Source: Calliopsis andreniformis (lineage: Eukaryota; Arthropoda; Insecta; Hymenoptera; Andrenidae). Taken from it: a stretch of 64,000 nucleotides of DNA. Position numbers and translations under genes: made by a program. The DNA lies in assembly GCF_051401765.1 (NCBI RefSeq), contig NW_027480440.1, forward strand, positions 1,674,001 to 1,738,000, in the 5' to 3' direction. Position 1 is the first letter of the stretch. Each line of letters starts with the position of its first letter. Below are positions 25,028 through 37,504 of the stretch, one piece after another. The notes beneath the pieces were generated by a model. The model searched no databases and was not told where the DNA came from. It saw only the letters and a list, made by a program, of their open reading frames with translations.

Positions 25028-27058
25028 ATTGTCAATCCTCAATCATCAATAGAATATCCTCAATTCACAGCTTTCAATAATCAATCCCCATTCTTCAATC
25101 TTCAAATCTCAATCCGCAAACATCAATTCCCATCACTCAACCCTCAACACTAAGTCCTCAATCGTCAATCCTCAATCCTCAATCCTCAACCTTCAATCCT
25201 CAATACTCAACCTTCAATCCTCAATCCTCAATTCTCAATCCTCAATTCTCAATCCTCAATCGTCAATGCTCAATCCCCAATCCTCAATCTTCAATCCTCT
25301 ATCCTCAATCCTCAATCCTCAGTCCTCAATCCTCAATCTTCAATCCTCAAAACTCAATACCCAATCCTCAGTCTTCAATCCTCAATCCTCAATCCTCAAT
25401 TCTCAATCCTCAATCCTCAGTCCTCAGTCCTTAAACCTCAATCCTCAACCCTCAGCCCTCATCCTCAATCCTCAATCCTCAATCCTCAATCCTCAATCCT
25501 CAGTCTTCAATCCTCAATCCTCTATCTTCAATCCACAATCCTCAATACTCAATCCTCAACCCTCAATCCTCAATCCTCAATCCTCAATCCTCAATCCTCA
25601 ATCCTCAGTCCTCACTCTTCAATCCTCAATACCCAATCCTCTATCTTCAGTCCTCAAACCTCAATCCTCAACTCTCAATCCTCAATCCTCAATGCTCAAT
25701 CCTCAATCCTCAGTACTCAATCCTCAATCCTCAATCTTCAATCATCAATATTCAATCTTCAGTCCTCAATCCTCAATCCTCAATCCTCAATCCTCAATCA
25801 TCAACCCTCAATCTTCAATACTCAATCCTCAATCCTCAATCCTCAATCCTCAATCCTCAATCCTCAATCATCAATCCTTAATCTTCAATCCTCAATCCTC
25901 AATCCTCAATCTTCAATCATCAATATTCAATCTTCAATCCTCAATCCTCAATCCTCAATCCTCAATCCTCAATCCTCAATCCTCGGACCTCAAACATGAA
26001 TACTCAACCCTCAGTCCACGTCCTCAATCCACAGCCCTCAATCCTCAATCCTCAATCTTCAATCATCAATATTCAACCTTCAGCCCTCAATCCTCAATAC
26101 TCAATCCTCAATCCTCAATCTTAAGTCATCAATATTCAATATTCAGTCCTGAATCCTCAATCCTCAATTCTTAATCTTCAATCCTCAATACTCAATCTTT
26201 AATCCTCAATCCTCAATCCTCAATCTTCAATCCTCAATCCCCAATACTCAATCCTCAATCCTCAATCCTCAATCATCAATCCTCAATCTTCAATACTCAA
26301 TCCTCAATCCTCAATTCTCAATCCTCAATCCCTAATCCTCAATCTTCAATCCTCAATCTTCAATCCTCAATACTCAATCTTTAATCCTCAATCCTCAATC
26401 CTCAATCTTCAATCTTCAATCCTCAATCCGCAATCCTCAATCCTCAATCCTCAATCCTTTATCCTCAATCCTCAATCCTCAACTTTCAATCCTCAATACT
26501 CAATCTTCAATCCTCAATCCTCAATCCTCAACCCTCAGTCCTCATTCTTCAATCCTCAATACCCAATCCTCAATCTTCAATCCTCAATCCTGAATCCTCA
26601 ATTCTCAATCCTCAATCCTCAATCCTCAGACCTCAAACATCAATACTCAACCCTCAGTCCTCGTCCTCAATCCACAACCCTCAATCCTCAATCCTCCATC
26701 TTCAATCATCAATATTCAATCTTCAATCCTCAATCCTCAATCCTCAGTCCTCAATCCTCAATCCTCGGACCTCAAACAAGAATACTCAACCCTCAGTCCT
26801 CGTCCTCAATACACAACCCTCAATCCTCAATCCTCAATCTTCAATCATCAATATTCAATCTTCAGTCCTCAATCCTCAATCCTCAATCCTCAATCCTCAA
26901 TCCTCAATCATCAACCCTCAATCTTCAATACTCAATCCTCAATCCTCCATCCTCAATCCTCAATCCTCAATCCTCAATCATCAATCCTCAATCTTCAATC
27001 CTCAATAATCAATCTTTAATCCTCAATCCGCAATCCTCAATCTTCAATCTTCAATCCT
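25028..27058 (+). repeat. Third, partial copy of the 4.36-kb block
   Basis: Offset 6,963 bp from copy 2 and 16,477 bp from copy 1. It holds A-iii 25,050, the J block from 25,266, and B 25,984 and 26,766. Its long open frame is again 302 codons, so the one-base loss at 19,013 is private to copy 2. It shares T at 25,642 and 26,345 with copy 2 against A in copy 1. It breaks off near 27,058, where CAATCCGCAATCC is replaced by the CAATGTTC unit of the next block. Confidence 0.88.
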
Positions 27059-29669
27059 CAATGTTCAATCCTCAATACCCAATCCTCAATCCTCAATCCT
27101 CAATCATCAATCCTCAATCCTCAAACATCAATCCACAATCCTCAATCCTCAATACTCAATCCTCAATCCTCAATCCTCAATCCTCAATCTTCAATCCCCA
27201 ATCCTCAATCCTCAATCTTCAAACATCTATCCTCAATCCTCAATATTCAATCCTCATTCCTCAATCCTCAATACTAAGTCCTCAATCCTCAGTCCTCAAA
27301 CCTCAATTCTGAATCCTCAATCCTGAATCCTCAATCTCCAGCCCTCAGTCTTGAACAATCAGGTGACAATCCTCAATCCTCAATAGAATATCCTCAATTC
27401 ACAGATTTCAATACTCAATACTCAATCTGCAATCTTCAAATCTCTATCCACAAACATCAATTCTCATCACTCAACCCTCAACACTCAGTCCCCAATCCTC
27501 AATCTTCAATCCTCAATCCTCAACCCTCAATCCTCAATCCTCAATATTCAATCCTCAATACTCAATCTTCAATCCTCAACACTCAATCCTCAATCATCAA
27601 TCTTCATTCCTCAATCCTCAATCCTCAATCCTCAATCCTCGGACCTCAAACGTGAATACTCAACCCTCAGTCCTCGTCCTCAATCCACAACCCTCAATCC
27701 TCAATCCTCAATCTTCAATCATCAATATTCAATCTTCAGTCCTCAATCCTCAATACTCAGTCCTCAATGCTCAATCCTCAATCCTCAATGTTCTATCCGC
27801 AATACCCAATCCTCAAACTGCAATCCTCAATCCTCAATCCTCAGTCCTCAACCCTCAATCCTCAATCCTCAGCCATCATCCTCAATCCTCAGTCCTCAAT
27901 CCTCAATCCTCAATCCTCAATCGTCAATTTTCAATCCTCAATCCACAGACATTAATCTTCAATCCTCAATGCTCAATCCTCAATCCTCAATCCTCAGTCC
28001 TCAATCCACAGACATTAATCTTCAATCCTCAATGCTCAATCCTCAATCCTCAATCCTCAGTCCTCAATCCTCAATCCTCAATCCTCAATATTCAAAACAC
28101 AGACCTCAACCACCAATCCTCAACACTCAACCATCAATCCCCAATTCTCAATACTCAATAGAGTATCCTGAATTCTCATGGCCCAATACTCAATCCACAA
28201 TTTTCAATATTCAAATCTCAATCCTCAAACAACAATTCTCAACACTCAATCCTCAACACTCAGTCCTCTCTCTTTAATCCTCCATCCTCAACCCTCAATC
28301 CTCAAGCGTCAATCCTCAATCCTCAATCCTCAACCCTCAATCCTCAGTCCTCAAACCTCAATCCCGAATCCTCAATCCTGAATCCTCAATCTTCAGCCCT
28401 CAGTCCTCAACAATCAATTGTCAATCCTCAATCATCAATAGAATATCCTCAATCCACAGTTTTCAATAATCAATCCCCATTCTTCAATCTTCAAATCTCA
28501 ATCCACAAACATCATTTCCCATCACTCAACCCTCAACACTAAGTCCTCAATCGTCAATCCTCAATCCTCAATCCTCAACCTACAATCCTCAATACTCAAC
28601 CTTCAATCCTCAATCCTCAATTCTCAATCCTCAATTCTCAATCGTCAATCGTCAATCCTCAATCCCCAATCCTCAATCTTCAATCCTCAATCCTCAATCC
28701 TCAATCCTCAGTCCTCAATCCTCAATCTTCAATCCTCAATACTCAATACCCAATCCTCAGTCTTCAATCGTCAATCCTCAATCCACAATCCTCAATCGTC
28801 AATTTTCAATCCTCAATCCACAGACATCAATCTTCAATCCTCAATGCTCAATCCTCAATCCTCAATCCTCAGTCCTCAAACCACAATCCTCAAACCTCAA
28901 TCCTCAACCGTTTGTCCTCGTCCTCAATCCTCAACACTCAATCCTCAATCCTCAATCTTCAATCATCAATCCTCAATCTTCAATCATCAATACTCAATCT
29001 TCAATCCTCAATCTTCAATCCTCAATCCTCAATCCTCAATCCTCAGTATTCAAAACACAGTCCTCAGTCATTAAACCTCAATCCTCAACCCTCAGCCCTC
29101 ATCCTCAATCCTCAATCCTCAATCCTCAATCCTTAATCTTCAATCCTCAATACTCAATCTTCAATCCTCAATTCTCAAACCTCAATGTTCAGTCCTCAAT
29201 GTTCAATCCTCAATACCCAATCCTCTATCTTCAATCCTCAATCCTCAATCCTCCATCCTCAATCCTCACTCCTCAATCCTCAATACTCAGTCCTCAATCC
29301 TCAATCTTCAACCCTCAGCCATCATCCTCAATACTCAGTCCTCAATCCTCAATCCTCAATCTTCAATCCTCAATACTCAATCTTCAATCCTCAATCCTCA
29401 GTCCTCAAACCTCAATCCCGAATCCTCAATCCTGAATCCTCAATCTTCAGCCCTCCGTCCTCAACAATCAATTGTCAATCCTCAATCATCAATAGAATAT
29501 CCTCAATTCACAGCTTTCAATAATCAATCCCCATTCTTCAATCTTCAAATCTCAATCCGCAAACATCAATTCCCATCACTCAACCCTCAACACTAAGTCC
29601 TCAATCGTCAATCCTCAATCCTCAATCCTCAACCTTCAATCCTCAATACTCAACCTTCAATCCTCAATC
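27059..29669 (+). repeat. 2.61-kb block, copy 2
   Basis: Counterpart of 22,155-24,765 at offset 4,904 bp. Landmarks: A-i 27,384, B 27,640, C 28,159, A-iii 28,439 and 29,493. It differs by a few single bases, for example CCTCCGTCC near 29,455 where copy 1 has CCTCAGTCC. Its right part was copied again to 30,691-32,182. Confidence 0.85.
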
Positions 29670-30690
29670 CTCAATTCTCAATCCTCAATTCTCAATCCTC
29701 AATCGTCAATCCTCAATCCTCAATCCTCAATCTTCAATCCACAATCCTCAATACTCAATCCTCAACCCTCAATCCTCAATCCTCAATCCTCAATCCTCAA
29801 TCCTCAATCCTCAGTCCTCATTCTTCAATCCTCAATACCCAATCCTCAATCTTCAGTCCTCAAACCTCAATCCTCAGCTCTCAATCCTCAATCCTCAATC
29901 CTCAATCCTCAATCCTCAATACTCAATCCTCAATCCTCAATCTTCAATCATCAATATTCAATCTTCAGTCCTCAATCCTCAATCCTCAATCCTCAATCCT
30001 CAATCATCAACCCTCAATCTTCAATACTCAATCCTCAATCCTCAATCCTCAATCCTCAATCCTCAATCCTCATCCTTCAATCCTCAATACCCAATCCTCA
30101 ATCTTCAATCCTCAATCCTCAATCCTCAATTGTCAATCCTCAATCCTCAGTCCTCAGTCCTTAAACCTCAATCCTCAACCCTCAGCCCTCATTCTCAATC
30201 CTCAATCCTCAATCCTTAATCTTCAATCCTCAATACTCAATCTTCAATCCTCAATCCTCAAACCTCAATGTTCAGTCCTCAATGTTCAATCCTCAATACC
30301 CAATCCTCAATCCTCAATCCTCAATCATCAATCCTCAATCCTCAAACATCAATCCACAATCCTCAATCCTCAATACTCAATCCTCAATCCTCAATCCTCA
30401 ATCCTCAATCTTCAATCCCCAATCCTCAATCCTCAATCTTCAAACATCTATCCTCAATCCTCAATATTCAATCCTCATTCCTCAATCCTCAATACTAAGT
30501 CCTCAATCCTCAGTCCTCAAACCTCAATTCTGAATCCTCAATCCTGAATCCTCAATCTCCAGCCCTCAGTCTTGAACAATCAGGTGACAATCCTCAATCC
30601 TCAATAGAATATCCTCAATTCACAGATTTCAATACTCAATACTCAATCTGCAATCTTCAAATCTCTATCCACAAACATCAATTCTCATCA
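29670..30690 (+). repeat. Mosaic segment ending in an A-i landmark
   Basis: A copy of 21,7xx-22,57x at an offset of about 8,125 bp (the paired CAATGTTC-type starts at 22,143 and 30,268; A-i 22,480 and 30,605). It ends at the chimeric join at 30,689-30,695. Only repeat units are seen. Confidence 0.75.
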
Positions 30691-30695
30691 CTCAA
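30689..30695. other. Recombination junction: A-i landmark joined to C landmark
   Basis: The sequence reads CTCATCACTCAATCCTC. The A-i family has CTCATCACTCAACCC and C has CTCAACACTCAATCC, so the switch lies inside the shared CACTCAA. Left flank matches the A-i block at 27,384 (offset 3,221). Right flank matches the C block near 28,250 (offset 2,446). A-family and C-family elements are homologous over this part, so this is a homology-based exchange. Confidence 0.8.
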
Positions 30696-32182
30696 TCCTC
30701 AACACTCAGTCCTCTCTCTTTAATCCTCCATCCTCAACCCTCAATCCTCAAGCGTCAATCCTCAATCCTCAATCCTCAACCCTCAATCCTCAGTCCTCAA
30801 ACCTCAATCCCGAATCCTCAATCCTGAATCCTCAATCTTCAGCCCTCAGTCCTCAACAATCAATTGTCAATCCTCAATCATCAATAGAATATCCTCAATT
30901 CACAGTTTTCAATAATCAATCCCCATTCTTCAATCTTCAAATCTCAATCCACAAACATCATTTCCCATCACTCAACCCTCAACACTAAGTCCTCAATCGT
31001 CAATCCTCAATCCTCAATCCTCAACCTACAATCCTCAATACTCAACCTTCAATCCTCAATCCTCAATTCTCAATCCTCAATTCTCAATCGTCAATCGTCA
31101 ATCCTCAATCCCCAATCCTCAATCTTCAATCCTCAATCCTCAATCCTCAATCCTCAGTCCTCAATCCTCAATCTTCAATCCTCAATACTCAATACCCAAT
31201 CCTCAGTCTTCAATCGTCAATCCTCAATCCACAATCCTCAATCGTCAATTTTCAATCCTCAATCCACAGACATCAATCTTCAATCCTCAATGCTCAATCC
31301 TCAATCCTCAATCCTCAGTCCTCAAACCACAATCCTCAAACCTCAATCCTCAACCGTTTGTCCTCGTCCTCAATCCTCAACACTCAATCCTCAATCCTCA
31401 ATCTTCAATCATCAATCCTCAATCTTCAATCATCAATACTCAATCTTCAATCCTCAATCTTCAATCCTCAATCATCAATCCTCAATCCTCAGTATTCAAA
31501 ACACAGTCCTCAGTCATTAAACCTCAATCCTCAACCCTCAGCCCTCATCCTCAATCCTCAATCCTCAATCCTCAATCCTTAATCTTCAATCCTCAATACT
31601 CAATCTTCAATCCTCAATCCTCGAACCTCAATGTTCAGTCCTCAATGTTCAATCCTCAATACCCAATCCTCTATCTTCAATCCTCAATCCTCAATCCTCC
31701 ATCCTCAATCCTCACTCCTCAATCCTCAATACTCAGTCCTCAATCCTCAATCTTCAACCCTCAGCCATCATCCTCATTCCTCAGTCCTCAATCCTCAATC
31801 CTCAATCTTCAATCCTCAATACTCAATCTTCAATCCTCAATCCTCAGTCCTCAAACCTCAATCCCGAATCCTCAATCCTGAATCCTCAATCTTCAGCCCT
31901 CAGTCCTCAACAATCAATTGTCAATCCTCAATCATCAATAGAATATCCTCAATTCACAGCTTTCAATAATCAATCCCCATTCTTCAATCTTCAAATCTCA
32001 ATCCGCAAACATCAATTCCCATCACTCAACCCTCAACACTAAGTCCTCAATCGTCAATCCTCAATCCTCAATCCTCAACCTTCAATCCTCAATACTCAAC
32101 CTTCAATCCTCAATCCTCAATTCTCAATCCTCAATTCTCAATCCTCAATCGTCAATCCTCAATCCTCAATCCTCAATCTTCA
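30691..32182 (+). repeat. 1.49-kb block, copy of 28,245-29,736
   Basis: Constant offset 2,446 bp: A-iii 28,439 and 30,885, A-iii 29,493 and 31,939. It differs by single bases, for example CAATCATCAATCC near 31,473 for CAATCCTCAATCC, and CATTCCTCAG near 31,776. It ends where CTTCAATCCACAATCC (29,736) and CTTCAATCATC (32,182) part. Confidence 0.82.
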
Positions 32183-33090
32183 ATCATCAATATTCAATCT
32201 TCAGTCCTCAATCCTCAATCCTCAATCCTCAATCCTCAATCATCAACCCTCAATCTTCAATACTCAATCCTCAATCCTCAATCCTCAATCCTCAATCCTC
32301 AATCCTCATCCTTCAATCCTCAATACCCAATCCTCAATCTTCAATCCTCAATCCTCAATCCTCAATTGTCAATCCTCAATCCTCAGTCCTCAGTCCTTAA
32401 ACCTCAATCCTCAACCCTCAGCCCTCATTCTCAATCCTCAATCCTCAATCCTTAATCTTCAATCCTCAATACTCAATCTTCAATCCTCAATCCTCAAACC
32501 TCAATGCTCAGTCCTCAATGTTCAATCCTCAATACCCAATCCTCAATCCTCAATCCTCAATCATCAATCCTCAATCCTCAAACATCAATCCACAATCCTC
32601 AATCCTCAATACTCAATCCTCAATCCTCAATCCTCAATCCTCAATCTTCAATCCCCAATCCTCAATCCTCAATCTTCAAACATCTATCCTCAATCCTCAA
32701 TATTCAATCCTCATTCCTCAATCCTCAATACTAAGTCCTCAATCCTCAGTCCTCAAACCTCAATTCTGAATCCTCAATCCTGAATCCTCAATCTCCAGCC
32801 CTCAGTCTTGAACAATCACGTGACAATCCTCAATCCCCAATAGAATATCCTCAATTCACAGATTTCAATACTCAATACTCAATCTGCAATCTTCAAATCT
32901 CTATCCACAAACATCAATTCTCATCACTCAACCCTCAACACTCAGTCCCCAATCCTCAATCTTCAATCCTCAATCCTCAACCCTCAATCCTCAATCCTCA
33001 ATATTCCATCCTCAATACTCAATCTTCAATCCTCAACACTCAATCCTCAATCATCAATCTTCATTCCTCAATCCTCAATCCTCAATCCTC
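32183..33090 (+). repeat. Third copy of the 21.8-22.7 kb mosaic
   Basis: Offset 2,236 bp from 29,94x-30,69x. It contains the G-type F block from 32,504 and an A-i landmark (TAG 32,841) with private changes: CAATCACGTGAC for CAATCAGGTGAC, and CAATCCCCAATAG for CAATCCTCAATAG. The change creates CACGTG, one of the few perfect palindromes in the window. Confidence 0.78.
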
Positions 33091-33869
33091 AATCCTCAAT
33101 CCTCAATCCTCAATCCTCAACCTTCAATCCTCAATACTCAATCTTCAATCCTCAACCCTCAATCCTCAACCCTCAGTCCTCATCCTTCAATTCTCAATAA
33201 CCAATCCTCAATCTTCAATCTTCAATCCTCAATCCTCAATTCTCAACCCTCAATCCTCAATCCTCAGACCTCAAACATCAATACTCAACCCTCAGGCCTC
33301 GTCCTCAATCCACAACCCTCAATCCTCAATCCTCAATCTTCAATCATCAATATTCAATCTTCAATCCTCAATCCGCAATCCTCAATCCTCAATCCTCCAT
33401 ACTCAATCCTCACTCCTCAATCCTCAATCCTCAGTCCTCAATCCTCAATCCTCAACCCTCAGCCATCATCCTCAATCCTCAGTCCTCAATCCTCAATCCT
33501 CAATCTTCAATCCTCAATACTCAATCTTCAATCCTCAATCCTCAGTCCTCAAACCTCAATTCTGAATCCTCAATACTCAAACCTCAATCCTCAATCCTCC
33601 ACCCTCAATCGTCAGTCTTCAAACCTCAATACTCAATCTTCAATCCTCAATCCTCAATCCTCAATCCTCAATCCTCAATCCTCATCCTTCAATCCTCAAT
33701 ACCCAATCCTCAATCTTCAATCCTCAATCCTCAATCCTCAATTCTCAATCCTCAATCCTCAGTCCTCAGTCCTTAAACCTCAATCCTCAACCCACAGCCC
33801 TCATTCTCAACCCTCAATCCTCAATCCTCAATCCTTAATCTTCAATCATCAATATTCAATCTTCAATCC
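33091..33869 (+). repeat. Linker with B' and F-tail units
   Basis: It contains a B' block (CAGACC near 33,265), a stretch with CTCCATACTC and CTCACTCC like the F block (33,400-33,560), and a CATCCTTC stretch. No landmark of family A, B or C core type. Only heptamer units are seen. Confidence 0.65.
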
Positions 33870-34880
33870 TCAATCCTCAATCCTCAATCCTCAATCCTCA
33901 ATCCTCAATCCTCAATCCTCGGACCTCAAACGTGAATACTCAACCCTCAGTCCTCGTCCTCAATCCACAACCCTCAATCCTCAATCCTCAATCTTCAATC
34001 ATCAATATTCAATCTTCAGTCCTCAATCCTCAATACTCAATCCTCAATCCTCAATCCTCAATCCTCAATGTTCTATCCGCAATACCCAATCCTCAAACTG
34101 CAATCCCCAATCCTCAATTCTCAGTCCTCAATCCTCAATCCTCAATCCTCAGTCCTCAAACCTCAATCCTGAAACCTCAATCATGAATCCTCAATCTTCA
34201 GACCTCAGTCCTCAACAATCAGTTGTCAATTCTCAATCCTCAATAGAATATCATCAACTCACAGCTTTCAGTACTCAATACTCAATCTGCAATCTTTAAA
34301 TCTCTATCCACAAACACCAATTCTCATCACTCAGCCCACAACACTCAGTCCCCAATCTTCAATCTTCAACCCTCAATCCTCAATCCTCAATCCTCATTCC
34401 TCAATCCTCAACCCTCAATCCTCAGTCCTCAAACCTCAATCCCGAATCCTCAATCCTGAATCCTCAATCTTCAGCCCTCAGTCCTCAACAATCAATTGTC
34501 AATCCTCAATCATCAATAGAATATCCTCAATTCACAGTTTTCAATAATCAATCCCCATTCTTCAATCTTCAAATCTCAATCCACAAACATCAATTCGCAT
34601 CACTCAACCCTCAACACTAAGTCCTCAATCGTCAATCCTCAATCCTCAATCCTCAACCTTCAATCCTCAATACTCAACCTTCAATCCTCAATCGTCAATC
34701 CTCAATACCCAATCCTCAATCTTCAATCCTCAATCCTCAATCCTCAATTCTCAATCCTCAATCCTCAGTCCTCAGCCCTCAAACCTCAATCCTCAACCCT
34801 CAGCCATCATCCTCAATCCTCAGTCCTCAATCCTCAATCCTCAATCTTCAATCCTCAATACTCAATCTTCAATCCTCAAT
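33870..34880 (+). repeat. 1.0-kb block, paired with 41,471-42,481
   Basis: Offset 7,601 bp holds through B 33,920 and 41,521, A-iv 34,244 and 41,845, and A-iii 34,517 and 42,118. A few single-base differences are visible, for example CAATCGTCAATCC near 34,690 for CAATCCTCAATCC. The partner was copied again at 47,654-48,664 with the 6,183-bp duplication, so this block exists three times. Confidence 0.82.
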
Positions 34881-37504
34881 CCTCAGTCCTCAAACATCAA
34901 TTCTGAATCCTCAATCCTGAATCCTCAATCTTCAGCCCTGAGTCCTCAACAATCAGTCGTCAATCCTGAATCCTCAATAGAATACCCTCAATTCACAGTA
35001 TTCAATACTCAATACACAATCTGCAACATTCAAGCCTCTATCCACAAACATCAATTCTCATCACTCAACCCTCAACACTCAGTTCTCAATGTTCAATCAT
35101 CAATCCTCAATCCACAATCCTCAATCGTCAATTTTCAATCCTCAATCCACAGACATTAACCTTCAATCCTCAATGCTCAATCCTCAATCCTCAATCCTCA
35201 GTCCTCAATCCACTGACATTAATCTTCAATCCTCAATGCTCAATCCTCAATCCTCAATCCTCAGTCCTCAATCCTCAATCCTCAATCCTCGGACCTCAAA
35301 CGTGAATACTCAACCCTCAGTCCTCGTCCTCAATCCACAACACTCAATCCTCAATCCTCAATCTTCAATCATCAATATTCAATCTTCAATCCTCAATCCT
35401 CAATCCTCAATCCTCAATCCTCAATCCTCAATCCTCGGACCTCAAACGTGAGTACTCAACCCTCAGTCCTCGTCCTCAATCCACAACCCTCAATCCTCAA
35501 TCCTCAATCTTCAATCATCAATATTCAATCTTCAGTCCTCAATCCTCAATACTCAATCCTCAATCCTCAATCCTCAATCCTCAATGTTCTATCCGCAATA
35601 CCCAATCCTCAAACTGCAATCCTCAATCCTCAATCCTCAGTCCTCAATCCTCAATCCTCAATCCTCAGCCACCATCCTCAATCCTCAGTCCTCAATCCTC
35701 AATCCTCAATCTTCAATCCTCAATACTCAATCTTCAATCCTCAATCCTCAGTCATCAAACCTCAATTCTGAATCCTCAATCCTGAATCGTCAATCTTCAG
35801 CCCTGAGTCATCAACAATCAGTCGTCAATGCTGAATCCTCAATAGAATATCCTCAATTCACAGTATTCAATACTCAATACACAATCTGCAACCTTCAAGC
35901 CTCTATCCACAAACATCAATTGTCATCACTCAACCCTCAACACTCAGTCCTCAATGTTCAATCCTCAATCCTCAATCCACAATCCTCAATCGTCAATTTT
36001 CAATCCTCAATCAACAGACATCAATCTTCAATCCTCAATGCTCAATCCTCAATCCTCAATCCTCAGTCCTCAATCCTCAATCCTCAATCCTCAAACCTCA
36101 ATCCTCAACCGTCTGTCCTCGTCCTCAATCCTCAACACTCAATCCGCAATCCTCAATCTTCAATCATCAATACTCAATCTTCAATCCTCTATCTTCAATC
36201 CTCAATCCTCAATCCTCAATCCTCAGTATTCAAAACACAGCCCTCAACCACCAATCCTCAACACTCAACCATCAATCCTCAATTCTCAATACTCATTAGA
36301 GTATCCTGAATTCTGATGCTCCAATACTCAATCCACAATTTTCAATATTCAAATCTCAATCATCAAACATCAATTCTCAACACTCAATCCTCAACACTCA
36401 GTCCTCTCTCTTCAATCCTCCATCCTCAACCCTCAATCCTCAAGCGTCAATCCTCAATCCTCAACCCTCAACCCTCAATCCTCAGTCCTCAAACCTCAAT
36501 CCCGAATCCTCAACCCTGAATCCTCAATCTACAGCCCTCAGTCCTCAACAATCAATTGTCAATCTTCAATCATCAATAGAATATCCTCAATTCACAGTTT
36601 TCAATAATCCATCCCCATTCTTCAATCTTCAAATCTCAATCCACAAACATCAATTCCCATCACTCAACCCTCAACACTAAGTCCTCAATCGTCAATCCTC
36701 AATCCTCAAACCTCAACCTTCAATCCTCAATACTCAACCTTCAATCCTCAATCCTCAATCCTCAATACCCAATCCTCAATCTTCAATCCTCAATCCTCAA
36801 TCCTCAATTCTCAATCCTCAATCCTCAATCCTCAATCTTCAATCCTCAATCCTCAATCCTCAATCCTCAACCCGCAATCGTCAGTCTTCAAACCTCAATA
36901 CTCAATGTTCAATCCTCAATCCTCAATCCTCAATCCTCAATCCTCATTCTGCAATCCTCAATACCCAATCCTCAATCTTCTATACTCAATCCTCAATCCT
37001 CAATTCTCAATCCTCAATCCTCAGTCCTCAGCCCTCAAACCTCAATCCTCAACCCTCAGCCATCATCCTCAATCCTCAGTCCTCAATCCTCAATCCTCAA
37101 TCTTCAATCCTCAATACTCAATATTCAATCCTCAATCCTCAGTCCTCAAACCTCAATTCTGAAACCCCAATCCTGAATCCTCAATCTTCAGCCCTGAGTC
37201 CTCAACAATCAGTCGTCAATCCTGAATCCTCAATAGAATATCCTCAATTCACAGTATTCAATACTCAATACACAATCTGCAACATTCAAGCCTCTATCCA
37301 CAAACATCAATTCTCATCACTCAACCCTCAACACTCAGTCCTCAATGTTCAATCCTCAATCCTCAATCCACAATCCTCAATCGTCAATTTTCAATCCTCA
37401 ATCCACAGGCATTAATCTTCAATCCTCAATGCTCAATCCTCAATCCTCAATCCTCAGTCCTCAATCCACAGACATTAATCTTCAATCCTCAATGCTCAAT
37501 CCTC
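34881..37504 (+). repeat. Mixed A/B/C segment
   Basis: Landmarks: A-ii 34,978; H units 35,089-35,270; B 35,290 and 35,436; A-ii 35,843; H units 35,954; C 36,297; A-iii 36,577; A-ii 37,234; H units 37,345-37,490. The two B copies are 146 bp apart, 20 heptamers plus one 6-bp unit, a minimal tandem duplication. The C copy has CTGATGCTCC instead of CTCATGGTCC. Confidence 0.75.
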
